Shown here: positions 10,537 to 56,494 of the stretch, in pieces
Numbering within the stretch: the first letter of the stretch is position 1
Layout of the letters: each line of letters opens with the position of its first letter
NCBI GenBank assembly: GCA_035048485.1
Contig: CM068581.1
Location: forward strand, 7,019,430-7,083,429
Length of the DNA stretch: 64,000 nt
DNA from: Pteria penguin
Taxonomy: Eukaryota; Mollusca; Bivalvia; Pterioida; Pteriidae
Direction of reading: 5' to 3'
Made by a program: the position numbers and the translations under genes
The notes under the pieces: model-generated
The model's input: the letters and a program-made list of their open reading frames with translations, nothing else
Databases searched by the model: none
What the model was told of the DNA's origin: nothing

Positions 10537-12150
10537 TAGTAAAAATATAGATGGGTTGATTATATTCCGCTTCCGTTGACCAGGGCTAATATGTAAATGC
10601 ACCAAGTGACCATCTGTATGTTTACTACTGATCGTGACCGCATTAAGGTGACCACTGAATTCAATCACCACTTGATAGACAGCGACGTACGGTAGCAGCA
10701 ATTAAAACACGAGAATGATACAAAGACATATAAACGCGTGTGTATATTTGTCTCTAATGGTACCAAGGAAAAGAGTAAAGACGGAGGAAAATTCCAATTA
10801 CCGATCGAAAGCTCCATTTGTGAACATGGTGAAGTTCCATGAATCACGGAGTGGACACCAACGGTATGTTATTCTGGACACTAACGCTGTTACTCTACAA
10901 CAACTCAAGATCTAAGGAGATGAGGATTCCGGATTTGGATCCACTTAAATTAAGTACTGAACTGAACATAATTCTATTTGACATCAAACAGTGTGCAATA
11001 TGATAGCCACAATAATATCAACTTGAAAATAAAGACCGTTATCTAGAGTGCAGTTGACAGTTTTGGGGTTTGAAAAAAAAAGATGTGATTGTGAGATATT
11101 TAGAGTTTACTCCACTTTGCCTAGCATGATTTGACTACTAAGGGATGGGCCCCACTTCATAAACCAAATTCTACCACCACACATTTTATACCGTCAAGTA
11201 CATGTACCCTTTTTTCGAAAACGAGAGCAATTGATTTCAGAAGATAGTTGTTTTACTTGATGAAGTAGGGTACAAGGAACACATTACTTGTGTGTCAGAC
11301 ACAAAATGAACAGTGTATGCATGTCTGTTACTCATGTAATGAGGATAGCAAAAACTTTGCATTCCAATGTGTTTTGTATTCTTTATGTTGATCACTGTAT
11401 TATGCTACAGTGAGGCGTCAATTCTAACCGACCCTCACCTTTCCATCGGAAGTCGGTCATCACGAGAAAACAACTCAAATGTAAACAAAATCAACTCAAT
11501 ACCACAATCAAAACAAAAATTTCCCCTGGAAAGAATTGAAGTCATGTGATCAATGAAAAGCTTCATTCATAATATAAGCCGTCACGAGACTTGCTAGCTT
11601 AGTACTGGATCGCTGGTTATATATAGTACATATACAACTTCTTATGTATACATGATACAATGCATGTACGCATGCGGTACAGAAAGCGGGACAAGGAATA
11701 CAGCAATCGCAATAGAGTTCAATTGGTGAGGACCGTTTGCAAAATGGACCTGCCACATCAACTCACGGAATTGGGGGGGGGGGGGGACTTGCAATGCTTG
11801 TGGGTACGGACGTGCGGCTGGAGTCACTGGCACCTTACCCATTCATACATTGTCAATGAAAAAAGTGTAAAAACATACCCATCCATTTACGTACGAATAG
11901 TGATGACGTATTCCACACAATCTTTTGCGAAATATGCATTAAAAGGTCTCGTATTTTAAAAGATGACACCAGAAATAAACAGTGCAAAGATATCTCCTCT
12001 TGTAATTTCCACATACGTTTTACCTATTCATATATTGTGTGATTAGAAAGATGTCCATTGATATATAATTTAAGGGAAAATGATACCCATTAATATATTG
12101 GGTGGCCTTAAATTATACTCCATTCCAGCCGATTGTGTATGAAGTTATAC
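10535..12150. other. Intergenic DNA, nothing recognised
   Basis: No exon with conserved protein content, repeat family or RNA gene is recognised. A run of G lies at 11773-11786. Confidence 0.4.
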
Positions 12151-12157
12151 CTACTGC

Positions 12158-12221
12158 CCTATGAAATATTACAGTTTATAAGGAAGAAATTGAATCCTTA
12201 TAAATTGTAATATTTCATAGG
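12158..12221 (+). repeat. Short near-perfect hairpin (27-bp arms, 10-bp loop)
   Basis: Arms 12158-12184 and 12195-12221 pair with a single mismatch (CCTATGAAATATTACA... against its complement). Size and shape resemble a small RNA precursor or a tiny MITE; nothing decides between them. Confidence 0.6.
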
Positions 12222-13175
12222 ACACTACCCTTGCGCATCACCCACGTGCCCATACTAAATAACCCCACCCCACTTCCCCAACCGAATCCAGCATGCTCTC
12301 ACTGAATACAGTGGCGAGAAGAGCATACCAGACTTGTTCCGTTTTAGTGGCGATGCAAATGCGTCGTCTGTCCGTTTACTTCTCACATTTTGGACTTTTA
12401 AAAATTATATATAATTGTTTTATAAAAGTTGGATAATCATGTGTTTACAAATTTTCTTTGTCTGGATTATCGTGCTGTACATCAGCGGCGAGTACGAATT
12501 CTCTTTGACACTACATGCTCGTTATACGAGATTACCTGTACATATACCTGTGTATTTAAATGACCACTGTAGTGTAATATATGGGAACTCTTGGTACACT
12601 AGTTTTGTCTCGTTAAAAAATGATGAATCAACAAGAAAACCTGTATATATGAAATATAAAGACTTACAAATAGACGCAAACAACAGAATTACAGATTTTG
12701 AGTAGTGGATTTGAATTCAACCTGGCACATATACTCCATCTGTTTGTTCAATAGTCATTATTGCCCTGAAATAGGATCTAGAGGCGACCCGCGCCAAAAA
12801 ACTATATTCGAATTGCTTATACATGTATATATTTCTAATAATTATTTTAAATTACTGGATCATACATGGGAACCTTGTATAAACTGTATACAATTGTAGA
12901 TTTTGACTTTCCTGTCAATTTCAATTCTCTATTACTTATACCATACGGTATATCATTGTACATATATACAATAAATATATACAATGTATACAAAATACAT
13001 TTAATTTATAATACATTGGTGAGTGAGTCATGTAACACAGAGTGAATTAGATATTTGTGGCTCCAAGTTTGCTGGCAGAGTAAAGGAATTTTCCCGACTG
13101 GCACAATTCTCTGACATTTTGTGCGCTTAAAAGTTGAACTAATTTGAAAACAATTGGTCGTCTAAAGTAATATGG
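12222..13175. other. Intergenic DNA, nothing recognised
   Basis: AT-rich. A 96-codon open frame at 12415-12705 has a hydrophobic start (IFFVWIIVLYISG) but no recognised relatives or splice context, so it is not called. Confidence 0.35.
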
Positions 13176-13314
<139 letters not shown>

Positions 13315-13544
13315 GAGTAATTTATTATAAAATTGACATTTCAAAATAAAATGAAGCTCGTCTTCAGTTTCATTACAGTTACAGAGCAGACATTTTCTAT
13401 TGTTTCTTCGGTATCGTAACCGCAGCACAATCGAATATTTTTGTGATGTTCCGTGTATATTATGCTGTGGTCATTTTTTGTGTGCAGGTACTTGGTGATT
13501 TGTGTCATACAGCTTTGTCAGATGTCTTCTGTTTTCTCTTTTAA

Positions 13545-13800
13545 GCCGGTGTGGCCTAGTGGATAAGGTGCTCGGCTCGTGATCCAGAGGTCCCGGGTTC
13601 GCCTCCTGCCCTGGGCGCACCGGTGTTCTGTCTTTCGGATGAGACAGTAAAAGCCGAGGTCCCGTGTCACGTAAAAGATCCATCCCTGCTTCGGGTGGGT
13701 GCGTTGCAAAGGTTTAAACTTGTATGCAATGCATCTGGCAGATGCCGTCACCATATACGTGAAATAATCGTGGAGTGACGTAAAACAATAATCAATCAAT
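13545..13800 (+). mobile_element. tRNA-headed SINE, head type B
   Basis: The head GCCGGTGTGGCCTAGTGGAT is present, with the B box GGGTTCGCCTCC, a body slightly shortened after CCGTGTCACG, and the tail ATCAATCAAT. No clear target duplication is seen. Confidence 0.88.
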
Positions 13801-16800
13801 ATAGCTGAACTTGATCCCATTGGTATTGCCATTAGCTAGCAACCTTAAAGCAAGTCAACTTGGATTGTGGTCATAGATGTACTGGATTAATATCATTAAC
13901 GCGAGCCGTTCATTCACCAATTCTTATCCATAGTTTTCACCTACTGCCAGTCAACTGGCTCTTTTACGGTCCCTTGGCTTCCAGCCCAACTCAAGTCTGT
14001 TATTTCCAATCTTTAAACCAAATATACTTATTGTCTGGTGTATCTTGGCACAAGCCCTTTGAGATTTAGAGCATGAAAAATGTACCATTTTATGGGTTAA
14101 TCCATTGTAGAATGTTAGAGATCAAATCTCCAATACTAAACAATCTGAAAAGCCCCTTTAACTTAGCGTGCATTCTTTAACAACCATCTATTCGGTTTTT
14201 GGTTAAGAGAATGCAATTATTATTCCTCATTCTCAATCAACAAAGAACACATTTATGTAGTTTCTTAATTTATTTTATCAGCAATATTTTATCACAATGT
14301 AAGAAAAGAAATAAATAAACATAGTTCTAGTAGTTTTCGTTTTTTCCCCAATATGACATCGGCTGTACATAACATTTTGGACATTTGAAATTTCAAGTAC
14401 ATGTCTTTTGCAATGATTCTGTAGTTTGTAAGATTCCACATGAACAAAACAATCTCCACAGCTCAATAAGGATTTCAATGCATCTCCTACTGTCATCAAC
14501 ATAAGAATACAAAAACATTTTGGCACAAAGATATTTTTGAATAAAAAGGCCCACTTATAGTTATACAGAGCTGACCAGGTATAGTGAATTTTCATATCTA
14601 ACAAAAGATTGTTTATAGACCAGAAAAATTTGATGCATTTCCCTGACTTTTTTTGATCATTTTTAACCATCTCAGATCTAACTTCTAATCATTAACCAAA
14701 CACACAAGATACGCATTCCTCCAAGCACCAAAGCAAAGGCGTACAACGTTTGGTTTACAAATACTAAAAGACTATAGGAGAGAATAATACAGATGTATTC
14801 ATTGGCATGACACCAGTGATATTCTTTTGATACGTTACAAAAATCAAGAAATGTGTAGATTTTATCAATGTTACTTGATGAATGTGTATAGCAATTATTA
14901 TAAATGTTCAGTGGAACTTTTCCTCAGTCAACTATAGCAAACAAGATACAACAATAGAACAACAAATTATACATAACAACAAAGATATGCTAACCAAGGC
15001 TATTGTACATAACACGGCTGCATTCTCAGTCTCTAACTCCTATCTTGACAAAAATAGTATACTTAAAATCAAATCTGGAATCCTATAATGGAGTGCGTAA
15101 TTCTCTCAATGCACAATGTCCCTTTTTATTCTAGGCAAGCCTAGGCATGATGACTACTGTACCTACTAAGAAATAACTAGCAGGTGACCATCTATCTGCA
15201 CTAGCAAACAGGTGATCAAGTGCCTACACTATGTGACATGATCAGGTGTCTGCAAATGCCAACAAGCGATCATGTGCCTACACATGGAAATAGGTGATCT
15301 ACTAACTACACATGCTAACAGGTGATCAAGTGCCTATACAAGATGTCATGATTTTGCCAGCAAATGATCAGGTGCCTAAACATGACCTCATGATCATGCC
15401 AACAGGTGATCAAGTGCCTACACATGATGTCATGATCATGCCAACAGGTGATCAAGTGCCTATGCATGATGTTATGATCATGCCAACAGGTGTTCAGGTG
15501 CCTACACATGGTAACAGGTGACCATTTTCCTGTACATGGTAACAAAAAATGACCGAACACAAGTGTTAAGGATGAAGAAATGAATGCTGTCAATAAGGTT
15601 TAATATATGTACATCTATTACAGATGGTCGAGCACATCCAACTATTTAACTCTAAATTCACTATGGTAATCATAAAATACTTCACGGGGAAATGGAATGT
15701 TGTCTGTAATAGGGTTGGTCTCAATCAGTGATGTTGTAACTTTGACCTTCATGAAGTACTAAAACCTCTATTACCAAAACACAAATAAGTTTATGTGATA
15801 TAGGAGATTTTGATTATATACCATGTATAGGTGTGTCCTGACTAGGATATGTACCCATAATTATAAACATAAACAAAGGTTTTCAAGAGTTGAATACATT
15901 CATTTACAGCACAAGAATGTCCAAAAATATATGAAGAAGAATTTTATATTGAGTAGGACCTTTTTTATTGTATTTAAACTGGCATAAAAATATTTGTTAA
16001 GTCTGACCAAATTTTACACAGTGTGAATGAATATGTGGAATGTCAAAACGTATATACATGAATATGAAAACAAATTTCAGATTTCTGATTGTAAATACTG
16101 GGACATGTAAGCACTTTTCGAGACACCAAAACAACCAAGATAAACAATGCATATCCCTAAATCTGTTGATAGTTCCATGCACCATATTGTCATGATAGAC
16201 ATAGGACTTTGCTATACATGTATACTATAAAGTAACAACACTTCTTAAATTTATTTTGACTGGAGAGAACTATGAATAATCACAGTCCCAATATGCCCTA
16301 CATACAGTGTGATAAACATTATGAAAGACTTGATGTAGTCACCATACACTCATACACACTGCTCCCTAGATTGATCATCACTTATATCTCACGCTTTACA
16401 CTACACAATGTTACTATGATGCAAATAGAGGTAACAAAGTTGATATCATGGATCAATCTATAAAAATTTAAAAGAATATTCACTTGTCCAACCAAACCCA
16501 TGTAAAACATGTACAAACTGAAAAACTTTGTCCAAGGAAGGGTAATCTCAATATATTTGCCAACAACATGACAGAGGAGTACAAAATTCTCATTCATGCA
16601 TCTGTAAGTTTCATAAATCTCTAGTGAACTCCCCTTACGAGTTCCATGATCTCCTCGCAGCCATCTTAGTTACTTGCACACTATCATACAACTTTCTCTC
16701 TAAATATCGGCAAAATAATCAAACATGAAAGACATATCACAGTTAATCGTTATATATATAAAACACAATCTTTTTAAAACTGCTTTCTATTTGTGAGTCG

Positions 16801-16962
16801 CCTAAAGCACCATTTCCATTTATTACCTGCATCAGGAAGTTTTTCTATATAGTTTGTTCACAGAATCATGACACTACTGCAGATACAATCAGGACAGAGG
16901 TGAGATGGGTATCACATGAATGGAGAATCAAATAATGCCAACAGATATTCCATTTTGTGTAG
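13801..16962. other. Downstream of sestrin: probable 3' UTR and intergenic DNA
   Basis: Sestrin stops at 16963. Minus-strand AATAAA signals occur near 16819-16824 and 16249-16254, so the 3' UTR may be about 150 to 700 bp or longer. The rest holds the 42-bp array at 15190-15535 and no recognised exon. An open frame at 14278-14670 (minus) has a C-x2-C...H-x3-H pattern but is too irregular to call a zinc finger. Confidence 0.4.
15190..15535 (+). repeat. 42-bp minisatellite (unit AACAGGTGATCAAGTGCC...)
   Basis: About eight units; the last four are regular at 42 bp (for example 15404 and 15446). Units contain TGATCA and ATGATCATG palindromes. The period is a multiple of 3, so both strands stay open; the frames are not genes. 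Confidence 0.9.
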
Positions 16963-49613
<32,651 letters not shown>

Positions 49614-49779
49614 CTGAAAAAAGAATGAATATAAAAATTAGGACCTTTCTGTATATTTTTACTATGTCACATTATCTTCATCTAATTAAACGTAGTGTTG
49701 ATACACCGTGATTATACCGTCAAAATAACGGTTTTCCCGGCGACGCTAATGGTATACACTGCCACGGACATGCAAAGCA

Positions 49780-49895
49780 AACAAAATATTAGCACATAAA
49801 ACATCACAAAAATATTAGCACATAAAACATCACAAAAATATTAGCACATAAAAACATCACAAAAATATTAGCACATAAAAACATCACAAAAATAT
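49780..49895 (+). repeat. 27-bp tandem repeat, about four copies
   Basis: ACATCACAAAAATATTAGCA recurs with period 27 to 28. Confidence 0.92.
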
Positions 49896-50074
49896 TGGAC
49901 TGTACTGCAGTTGCGGCACCGACTTAGGACGGTGTATTGAAAAATGAGTCATCACTCCATTGGTGTGGTTAACCGGTTTACTACGGGTCCACTTTCTCAC
50001 AAAAAAGCAGGACAATCAAAGAGCACATATTTAAATAGCTACAAGTCATTCTCCATATAGAGAACAAAAACCAA

Positions 50075-50165
50075 CAGATTACTCAAGTTTAGAGATCACA
50101 TAAGTATAGACAAGTTTAGAGATCACATAAGTATAGACAAGTTTAGAGATCACATAAGTATAGAA
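50075..50165 (+). repeat. 28-bp tandem repeat, three copies
   Basis: AGTTTAGAGATCACATAAGT followed by ATAGACA, three near-perfect copies. Confidence 0.92.
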
Positions 50166-50694
50166 TATTATTATGGAATACAATTGCAATATAAAATGTA
50201 AAGTAACACCAACATGAGCCAATCGTGCTCTGTTTGTCTAAAAGCAAACTCAAGCCCCTGATCTGTAGGAGTACCGTCTTCCTGTCGGAGAGGAAGAGGT
50301 TCAAGGCCTTGTCTCCACCGAAAAAGTTTACATAAGGTCTCATATATAGTCCCAACTGACTTGTTAGTAACAGTGCAACACTCAAGGAAAAGTCTGCATG
50401 AGACTGTAAAGGGGCCACAATACGTCCTGACTTATGGTATTTGCAATGATCTCTGCTGAAGTCGAAGGCTTCTACCTATTTTTGAATCTGATGAGATAAA
50501 ATTATCAGACCTTTTACCCTCTTTAGTTTATATAGAATAACCATAAAAACTGGCATGAGAGATTCCACTAGACAAAAATTGTTGAAAACTTTCCGAATTC
50601 TCATAAAAGATCTAAATAAGATCTGCAATTTTGTCCAAAAATATTTCTAAGTTACAGGAAAATTTTGACGAAGTATTCATTCAATATGAGACTG

Positions 50695-51715
50695 TTATTT
50701 TATACGCCACACTACGACTACTGAACTAATATAGTGACGGCACCTGTCTGATGCATTACAAAGACCTTCTATCTATATAGTGACGGCACCTGTTTGACGC
50801 ACTACAAAGACATTCTATCTATATAGTGACGGCACCTGTCTGATGCACTACAAAGACATTCTATCTATAAAGTGACGGCACCTATCTGACGCACTACAAA
50901 GACATTCTATCTATAAAGTGACGGCACCTATCTGACGCACTACAAAGACATTCTATCTATATAGTGACGGTACCTGTCTGATGCACTACAAAGACATTCT
51001 ATCTATATAGTGACGGTACCTGTCTGATGCACTACAAAGACATTCTATCTATATAGTGACGGTACCTGTCTGACGCACTACAAAGACATTCTATTTGTAT
51101 AGTGACGGTACCTGTTTGACACACTACAAAGACATTCTATCTATATAGTGACGGCACCTGTCTGACGCACTACAAAGACATTCTATCTGTATTGTGACGG
51201 TACCTGTCTGACACACTACAAAGACATTCTATCTATATAGTGACGGCACCTGTTTGACGCACTACAAAGACATTCTATCTGTATAGTGACGGCACCTGTC
51301 TGATGCACTACAAAGACATTCTATCTATATAGTGACGGCACCTGTCTGATGCACTACAAAGACATTCTATCTATATAGTGACGGTACCTGTCTGACGCAC
51401 TACAAAGACATTCTATCTATATAGTGACGGCACCTGTCTGACGCACTACAAAGACATTCTATCTGTATAGTGACGGCACCTGTCTGACGCACTACAAAGA
51501 CATTCTATCTATATAGTGACAGCACCTGTCTGACGCACTACAAAGACATTCTATTAATGCAACAAATCCATCTTGAGCAGTGGGTAGTGCTACGTTAACC
51601 ATGACACAGAACCTCGGTTTTCACTGTCAACAGAAAGACAGGACACCGACGACCATCGATCGCACTCGAACCCGGGACCTCTCGGTCTAGACCTAAGCAC
51701 CCAAGCAATTCTTTT
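50695..51715 (-). repeat. 46-bp minisatellite (18 copies) inside a tRNA-SINE
   Basis: GTGACGGCACCTGTCTGA recurs at exactly 46 bp from 50734 to 51516. The unit equals the SINE segment ending in CAGATGCCGTCACCATATA in reverse. The SINE tail side (ACGCCACACTACGAC, 50708) lies to the left and the rest of the body and head (CAGAACCTCGGTTTTCACTG; CGAACCCGGGACCTCTCGG) to the right. Confidence 0.93.
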
Positions 51716-52165
51716 ACGCTGGTTCAATTTTATATGTGAATTTAAATTTATATACATGTATGTTTATAAATCAATAATCAATTTAAGCATGACAATCATA
51801 CTAATGATTACATGTACCACTGGTTATTCCATGACATTGCTATACTTAATAAAGACGGCCAATCCGTGATCCTTCTTTCTTTTTGTTTTTGCTTTCATCT
51901 TGAAGTCAAGGTCAGGTGAATCGATTGAAAGATAGAGGCAAGTGAATTATAACGATACTTTATATGGACAGTTACTTAAATGTGGGTTAAAGTTATGTTT
52001 GCGTCAAATACACAAGACAAGTATATGTGATACACCTTAGTTGTCGAAACATTCAACTACGCACCACTTTATGTCATTTAACGATTGTCTTTTACTGTAG
52101 TATTTGTTTAGAATAAAACATGTGATAATCTGTATGACGTAAACACAAACAGATAAATGGAGTGG
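51716..52165. other. No gene seen
   Basis: AT-rich spacer between two arrays. Confidence 0.4.
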
Positions 52166-52169
52166 GAGA

Positions 52170-55100
52170 ACAAGAGGCCCAAATGGGCCTATATCGCTCA
52201 CCTGAGCACAAATTGCTTATTTACAATAAAATGATTGCTCATCTCAGTAGAAAATTTTGCTTTTTTTCTACAAGACTTTTTATAAGGTTTGGTGATATTT
52301 TGTGCAGTTGTTTTGAAGTGTCCAAAATGTGTGTGGTAGAGGATTTCGAGTACTTACTTCCTATGAGGTTTGGTGAAATTCTGTGCAGCACTTTTGGAGA
52401 AGAAGTCGAAAATGTGTCAACCAATCAGAGCCAATGGCGGCCATCTTGGATTACGGATGGGCACGAAAAACACAAACTTGGTAGAGGACCTTGAGTACTT
52501 ACTTCCTATGAGGTTTTGTGAAATTCTGTAGAGCCGTTCTGGAGAAGAAGTCGAAAATGTGTCAACCAATCAGACCCAATGGCAGCCATCTTGGATTACA
52601 GATTGGCACGAAAAACACACACTTGGTAGAGGACCTTGAGTACTTACTTCCTATGAGGTTTGGTGAAATTCTGTGCAGCACTTCTGGAGAAGAAGTCGAA
52701 AATGTGTCAACCAATCAGAGCCAATGGCGGCCATGTTGGATTACGAATGGGCACGAAAAACACAAACTTGGTAGAGGACCTTGAGTACTTACTTCCTATG
52801 AGGTTTTGTGAAATTCTGTAGAGCCGTTCTGGAGAAGAAGTCGAAAATGTGTCAACCAATCAGACCCAATGGCAGCCATCTTGGATTACAGATTGGCACG
52901 AAAAACACAAACTTGGTAGAGGACCTTGAGTACTTACTTCCTATGAGGTTTAGTGAAATTCTGTGCAGCGGTTCTGGAGAAGAAGTCCAAAATGCGTCAA
53001 CCAATCAGAGCAAATGGCCGCCGTCTTGGATTACAGATCACAAAAACACAAACTTTGTAGAAGACCTCGAGTAGTTACTTCCTATGAGGTTAAGCCGGCG
53101 TGGCCTAGTGGTATCGCGTCGGACTCCTGATCGGAAGGCCGGGGTTCGATTTCCGCTCTGGTCACGCCGGTGTCCTGTCTTTCGGATGAGACAGTAAAAA
53201 CCGAGGCCCCGTGTCGTGGTATGCATGCCACGTTAAAGTTCCCTCACTGCTTCGGGTGGGTCCGTTGCAAAGGTCAAAATTTGTATGCCCCGCATCAGGC
53301 AGATGCCGTCACCATATACGTGAAATATTCGTGGTGTGACGTACAACAAAAATCAATCAATCAATCAATCCTATGAGGTTTGGTGAAATTCTGTGCAGCG
53401 CTTCTGGAGAAGAAGTCGAAAAATGCGTCAACCAATCAGAGCCAATGACGGCCATCTTGGATTACGGATTGGCAAGAAAAACAAAAACTTGGTAGAGGAC
53501 CTTGAGTACTTACTTCCTATGAGGTTTGGTGAAACTCTGTGCAGCGATTCTGGGGAAGAAGTCGAAAATGTGTCAACCAATAGAGCAAATGACCGCCATC
53601 TTGTATTACAGATCAGCACGAAAAACACAAACTTTGTAGAAGACCTCGAGTAGTTACTTCCTATGAGGTTTGGTGAAATTCTGTGCAGCGCTTCTGGAGA
53701 AGAAGTCCAAAATGTGTCCACCAATCAGAGCCAATGGCAGCCATCTTGGATTACGGATGGGCAAGAAAAACACAATTTTGTAGAGGACCTCAATTAGTTA
53801 CTTCCTATGAGGTTTGGTGAAATTCTGTGCAGCGCTTCTGGAGAAGAAGTCGAAAAATGCGTCAACCAATCAGAGCCAATGGCGGCCATCTTGGAGTACG
53901 GATCAGCACGAAAAACACAAACTTGGTAGAGGACCTTGAGTACTTACTTCCTATGAGGTTTGGTGAAACTCTGTGCAGCGATTCTGGAGAAGAAGTCGAA
54001 AATGTGTCAACCAATAGAGCAAATGGCCGCCATCTTGGATTACAGATCAGCACGAAAAACACAAACATTGTAGAAGACCTCGAGTAGTTACTTCCTATGA
54101 GGTTTGGTGAAATTCTGTGCAGCGCTTCTGGAGAAGAAGTCGAAAAATGTGTCAACCAATCAGAGCCAATGACGGCCATCTTGGATTACGGATCGGCAAG
54201 AAAAACAAAAACTTGGTAGAGAACCTCAAGTACTTAGTCCCTATGAGGTTTGGTGAAATTCTGTGCAGCGCTTCTGGAGAAGAAGTCCAAAATGTGTCCA
54301 ACAATCAGAGCCAATGGCAGCCATCTTGGATTACGGATGGGCAAGAAAAGCACAATTTTGTAGAGGACCTAAAGTAGTTACTTCCTATGAGGTTTGGTGA
54401 AATTCTATGCAGCGCTTCTGGAAAAGAAGTCCAAAATGTGTCAATCAATCAGAGCCAATGGCGGCCATCTTGGAGTACGGATCGGCACGAAAAACACAAA
54501 CTTGGTAGAGGACCTTGAGTACTTACTTCCTATGAGGTTTTGTGTAATTCTGTGAAGCGCTTCTGAAGAAGAAATCCAAAATGTGTCAACCAATCAGAGC
54601 AAATGGCGGTCATTTTGGATTACAGATCGGCACGAAAAACAGAAACTTTGTAGAGGACCTCGAGTAATTACTACCTTTGAGGTTTGGTGAAATGTGCAGC
54701 GATTCTGGAGAAGAAGTCGAAAATGTGTCAACCAATCAGAGCCAATGGCGGCCATCTGGGATTACGGATCGGCAAGAAAAACACAAACTTTAAACAGAAC
54801 CTCAAGTAGTTACTTCCTATGAGGTTTGGTGAAATTCTGTGCACCGCTTCTGGAGAAGAGCCAAAGGCGGCCATCTTGGATTACGGATGGGCACGAAAAA
54901 CACAAACTAGGTAGAGGACCTCGAGTACTTACTTCCTATGAGGTTTGGTGAAATTCTGTGCAGCGGTTCTGGAGAAGAAGTTGAAAACGTGTCAACCAAT
55001 CAGAGCCAATGGCGGCCATCTTGGATTACGGATGGGCACGAAAAACACAAACTTGGTAGAGGACCTTGAGTACTTACTTCCTATGAAGTTTGGTGAAATT

Positions 55101-55188
55101 CTGTGCAGCGGTTCTGGAGAAGAAGTCGAAAATGTAGAAAAGCTAACGACGGACGGACAACAGACGACGGACGGCGATTGATCACAAT

Positions 55189-55219
<31 letters not shown>

Positions 55220-55222
55220 CAA
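52170..55222 (+). repeat. AACAAGAGGCCC...GGCTCAGGTGAGCT dispersed repeat with 145-bp internal array
   Basis: The left end ACAAGAGGCCCAAATGGGCC with CGCTCACCTGAG and the right end GATCACAATAGCTCACTTGA with GGCTCAGGTGAGCTC share an inverted GCTCACCTGAG. Between them about 18 units of 145 bp repeat (CCTATGAGGTT at 52360, 52505, 52650, 52795, 52940 and so on). Each unit carries ACCAATCAGAGCCAATGG and GGCGGCCATCTTGGA. One unit is split by a SINE at 53092. The frames in the array are not genes. Confidence 0.93.
53092..53368 (+). mobile_element. tRNA-headed SINE, head type A, inside the 145-bp array
   Basis: Complete element with a 12-bp duplication TCCTATGAGGTT (53080-53091 and 53369-53380). It is younger than the array unit it splits. 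Confidence 0.95.
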
Positions 55223-55324
55223 AACACCTGGGGCATAATTAGGTAATAACTTACACTGTTTACTCTTTACGACGCTATTCCATCATGGTCGATTATTTAC
55301 ATGGCCCAACTCCGTTTACCTCGG

Positions 55325-55950
55325 TACAACAGCTACAGACCCCAAGAGTTAAGCCAATCATTGACTCATCCTTACGTATCACGATAATATGCTGCCGTGT
55401 ACATCAGTACAACAGCTAGGGACTCCATGTGTTTAGTCAATCATTGACTCAACCTTACATCTCACTATGACCTGCTGCCGTGTACATCAGTACAACAGCT
55501 AGGGACTCCATGTGTTAAGTCAATCATTGACTCAACCTTGCGTCTCATGATGACCTGCTACCATGTACATCAGTACAACAGCTAGGGACTCCATGTGTTA
55601 GGTCTATCATTGACTCAACCTTACGTTTCACGATGGCCTGCTGCCGTGTACGTCAGTACAACACCTAGGGACTCCATGTGTTAGGTCTATCATTGACTCA
55701 ACCTTACGTTTCACGATGGCCTGCTGCCATGTACATCAGTACAACAGCTAGGGACTCCATGTGTTAAGTCAATCATTGACTCAACCTTACGTCTCACTAT
55801 GACCTGCTGCCGTGTACATCAGTACAACAGCTAGGGACTCCATGTGTTAAGTCAATCATTGCCTCAACCTTACGTCTCACTATGACCTGCTGCCGAGTAC
55901 ATCAGTACAACAGCTAGCGACTCCATGTGTTAAGTCTAACACTGACTCAG
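55325..55950 (+). repeat. 83-bp minisatellite, about seven copies
   Basis: GTACATCAGTACAACAGCTA recurs at 82 to 83 bp (55399, 55481, 55564, 55647, 55730...). TCAATCATTGACTCAACC is in every unit. Confidence 0.93.
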
Positions 55951-56494
55951 TATTGTGTCTTTGCCATCGGCCCTTCAGAGCCAAATGTCCAGCAAGTTTC
56001 TTTAGAACGATCTACCTATTACGGGTAGAAGTAACTGACCACTAGGCCGTGCTTGGTTTTCCTCTACTTTTTAAAACATGAGAGGGACAAATAAATCAGC
56101 ATAAACCGATTGGTATATCGACAGTTGGCGTTATGTGTTAATCGTGTTATATGCGAAATGCGAGACCTGCCCGACAACCCTGCAAATACTCCAGATCCAC
56201 CGTGATCAACAAACTGTTACCGTCATCTTACACACTGGTGAAATATGCCAGGAATTTATATACTTCTTGCTCCGTTGTCACAGATACGTAGAGGAAATCG
56301 ATAATGTCTTAACAATAGAAAGAAAACAATATCTAATGGTGCTATCAATAGTGTTATAATTACCATCTTTGTAAATTTCCGAAGATTTGTAGAATTAAGA
56401 CACACTGAATATGTTTTAAATAATCGCTTAAATAAACTAGAGCAGTCATAACGGGACAATTATCCCCCGTGGCAACAAAGTTGAAACATGCAAT

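Noticed and set aside
14278..14670. 130-codon minus frame with a CGDC...HCKRH pattern like a C2H2 finger
   Set aside because: The spacing is one residue short of the usual finger, there is no hydrophobic core or linker, no splice sites fit, and it lies where the sestrin 3' region is expected.
15190..15535. Regular short repeats considered as a CRISPR array
   Set aside because: Units are direct tandem copies without unique spacers, and the DNA is animal.
15312..15593. Frames with a 14-residue repeat (TGDQVPTHDVMIMP)
   Set aside because: 42-bp minisatellite, open in more than one frame, no start or splice context.
52162..55181. Multiple 86-110-codon frames with repeated CSASGEEVENVSTN-like protein
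   Set aside because: They are readings of the 145-bp array; the frame rotates because 145 is not a multiple of 3.
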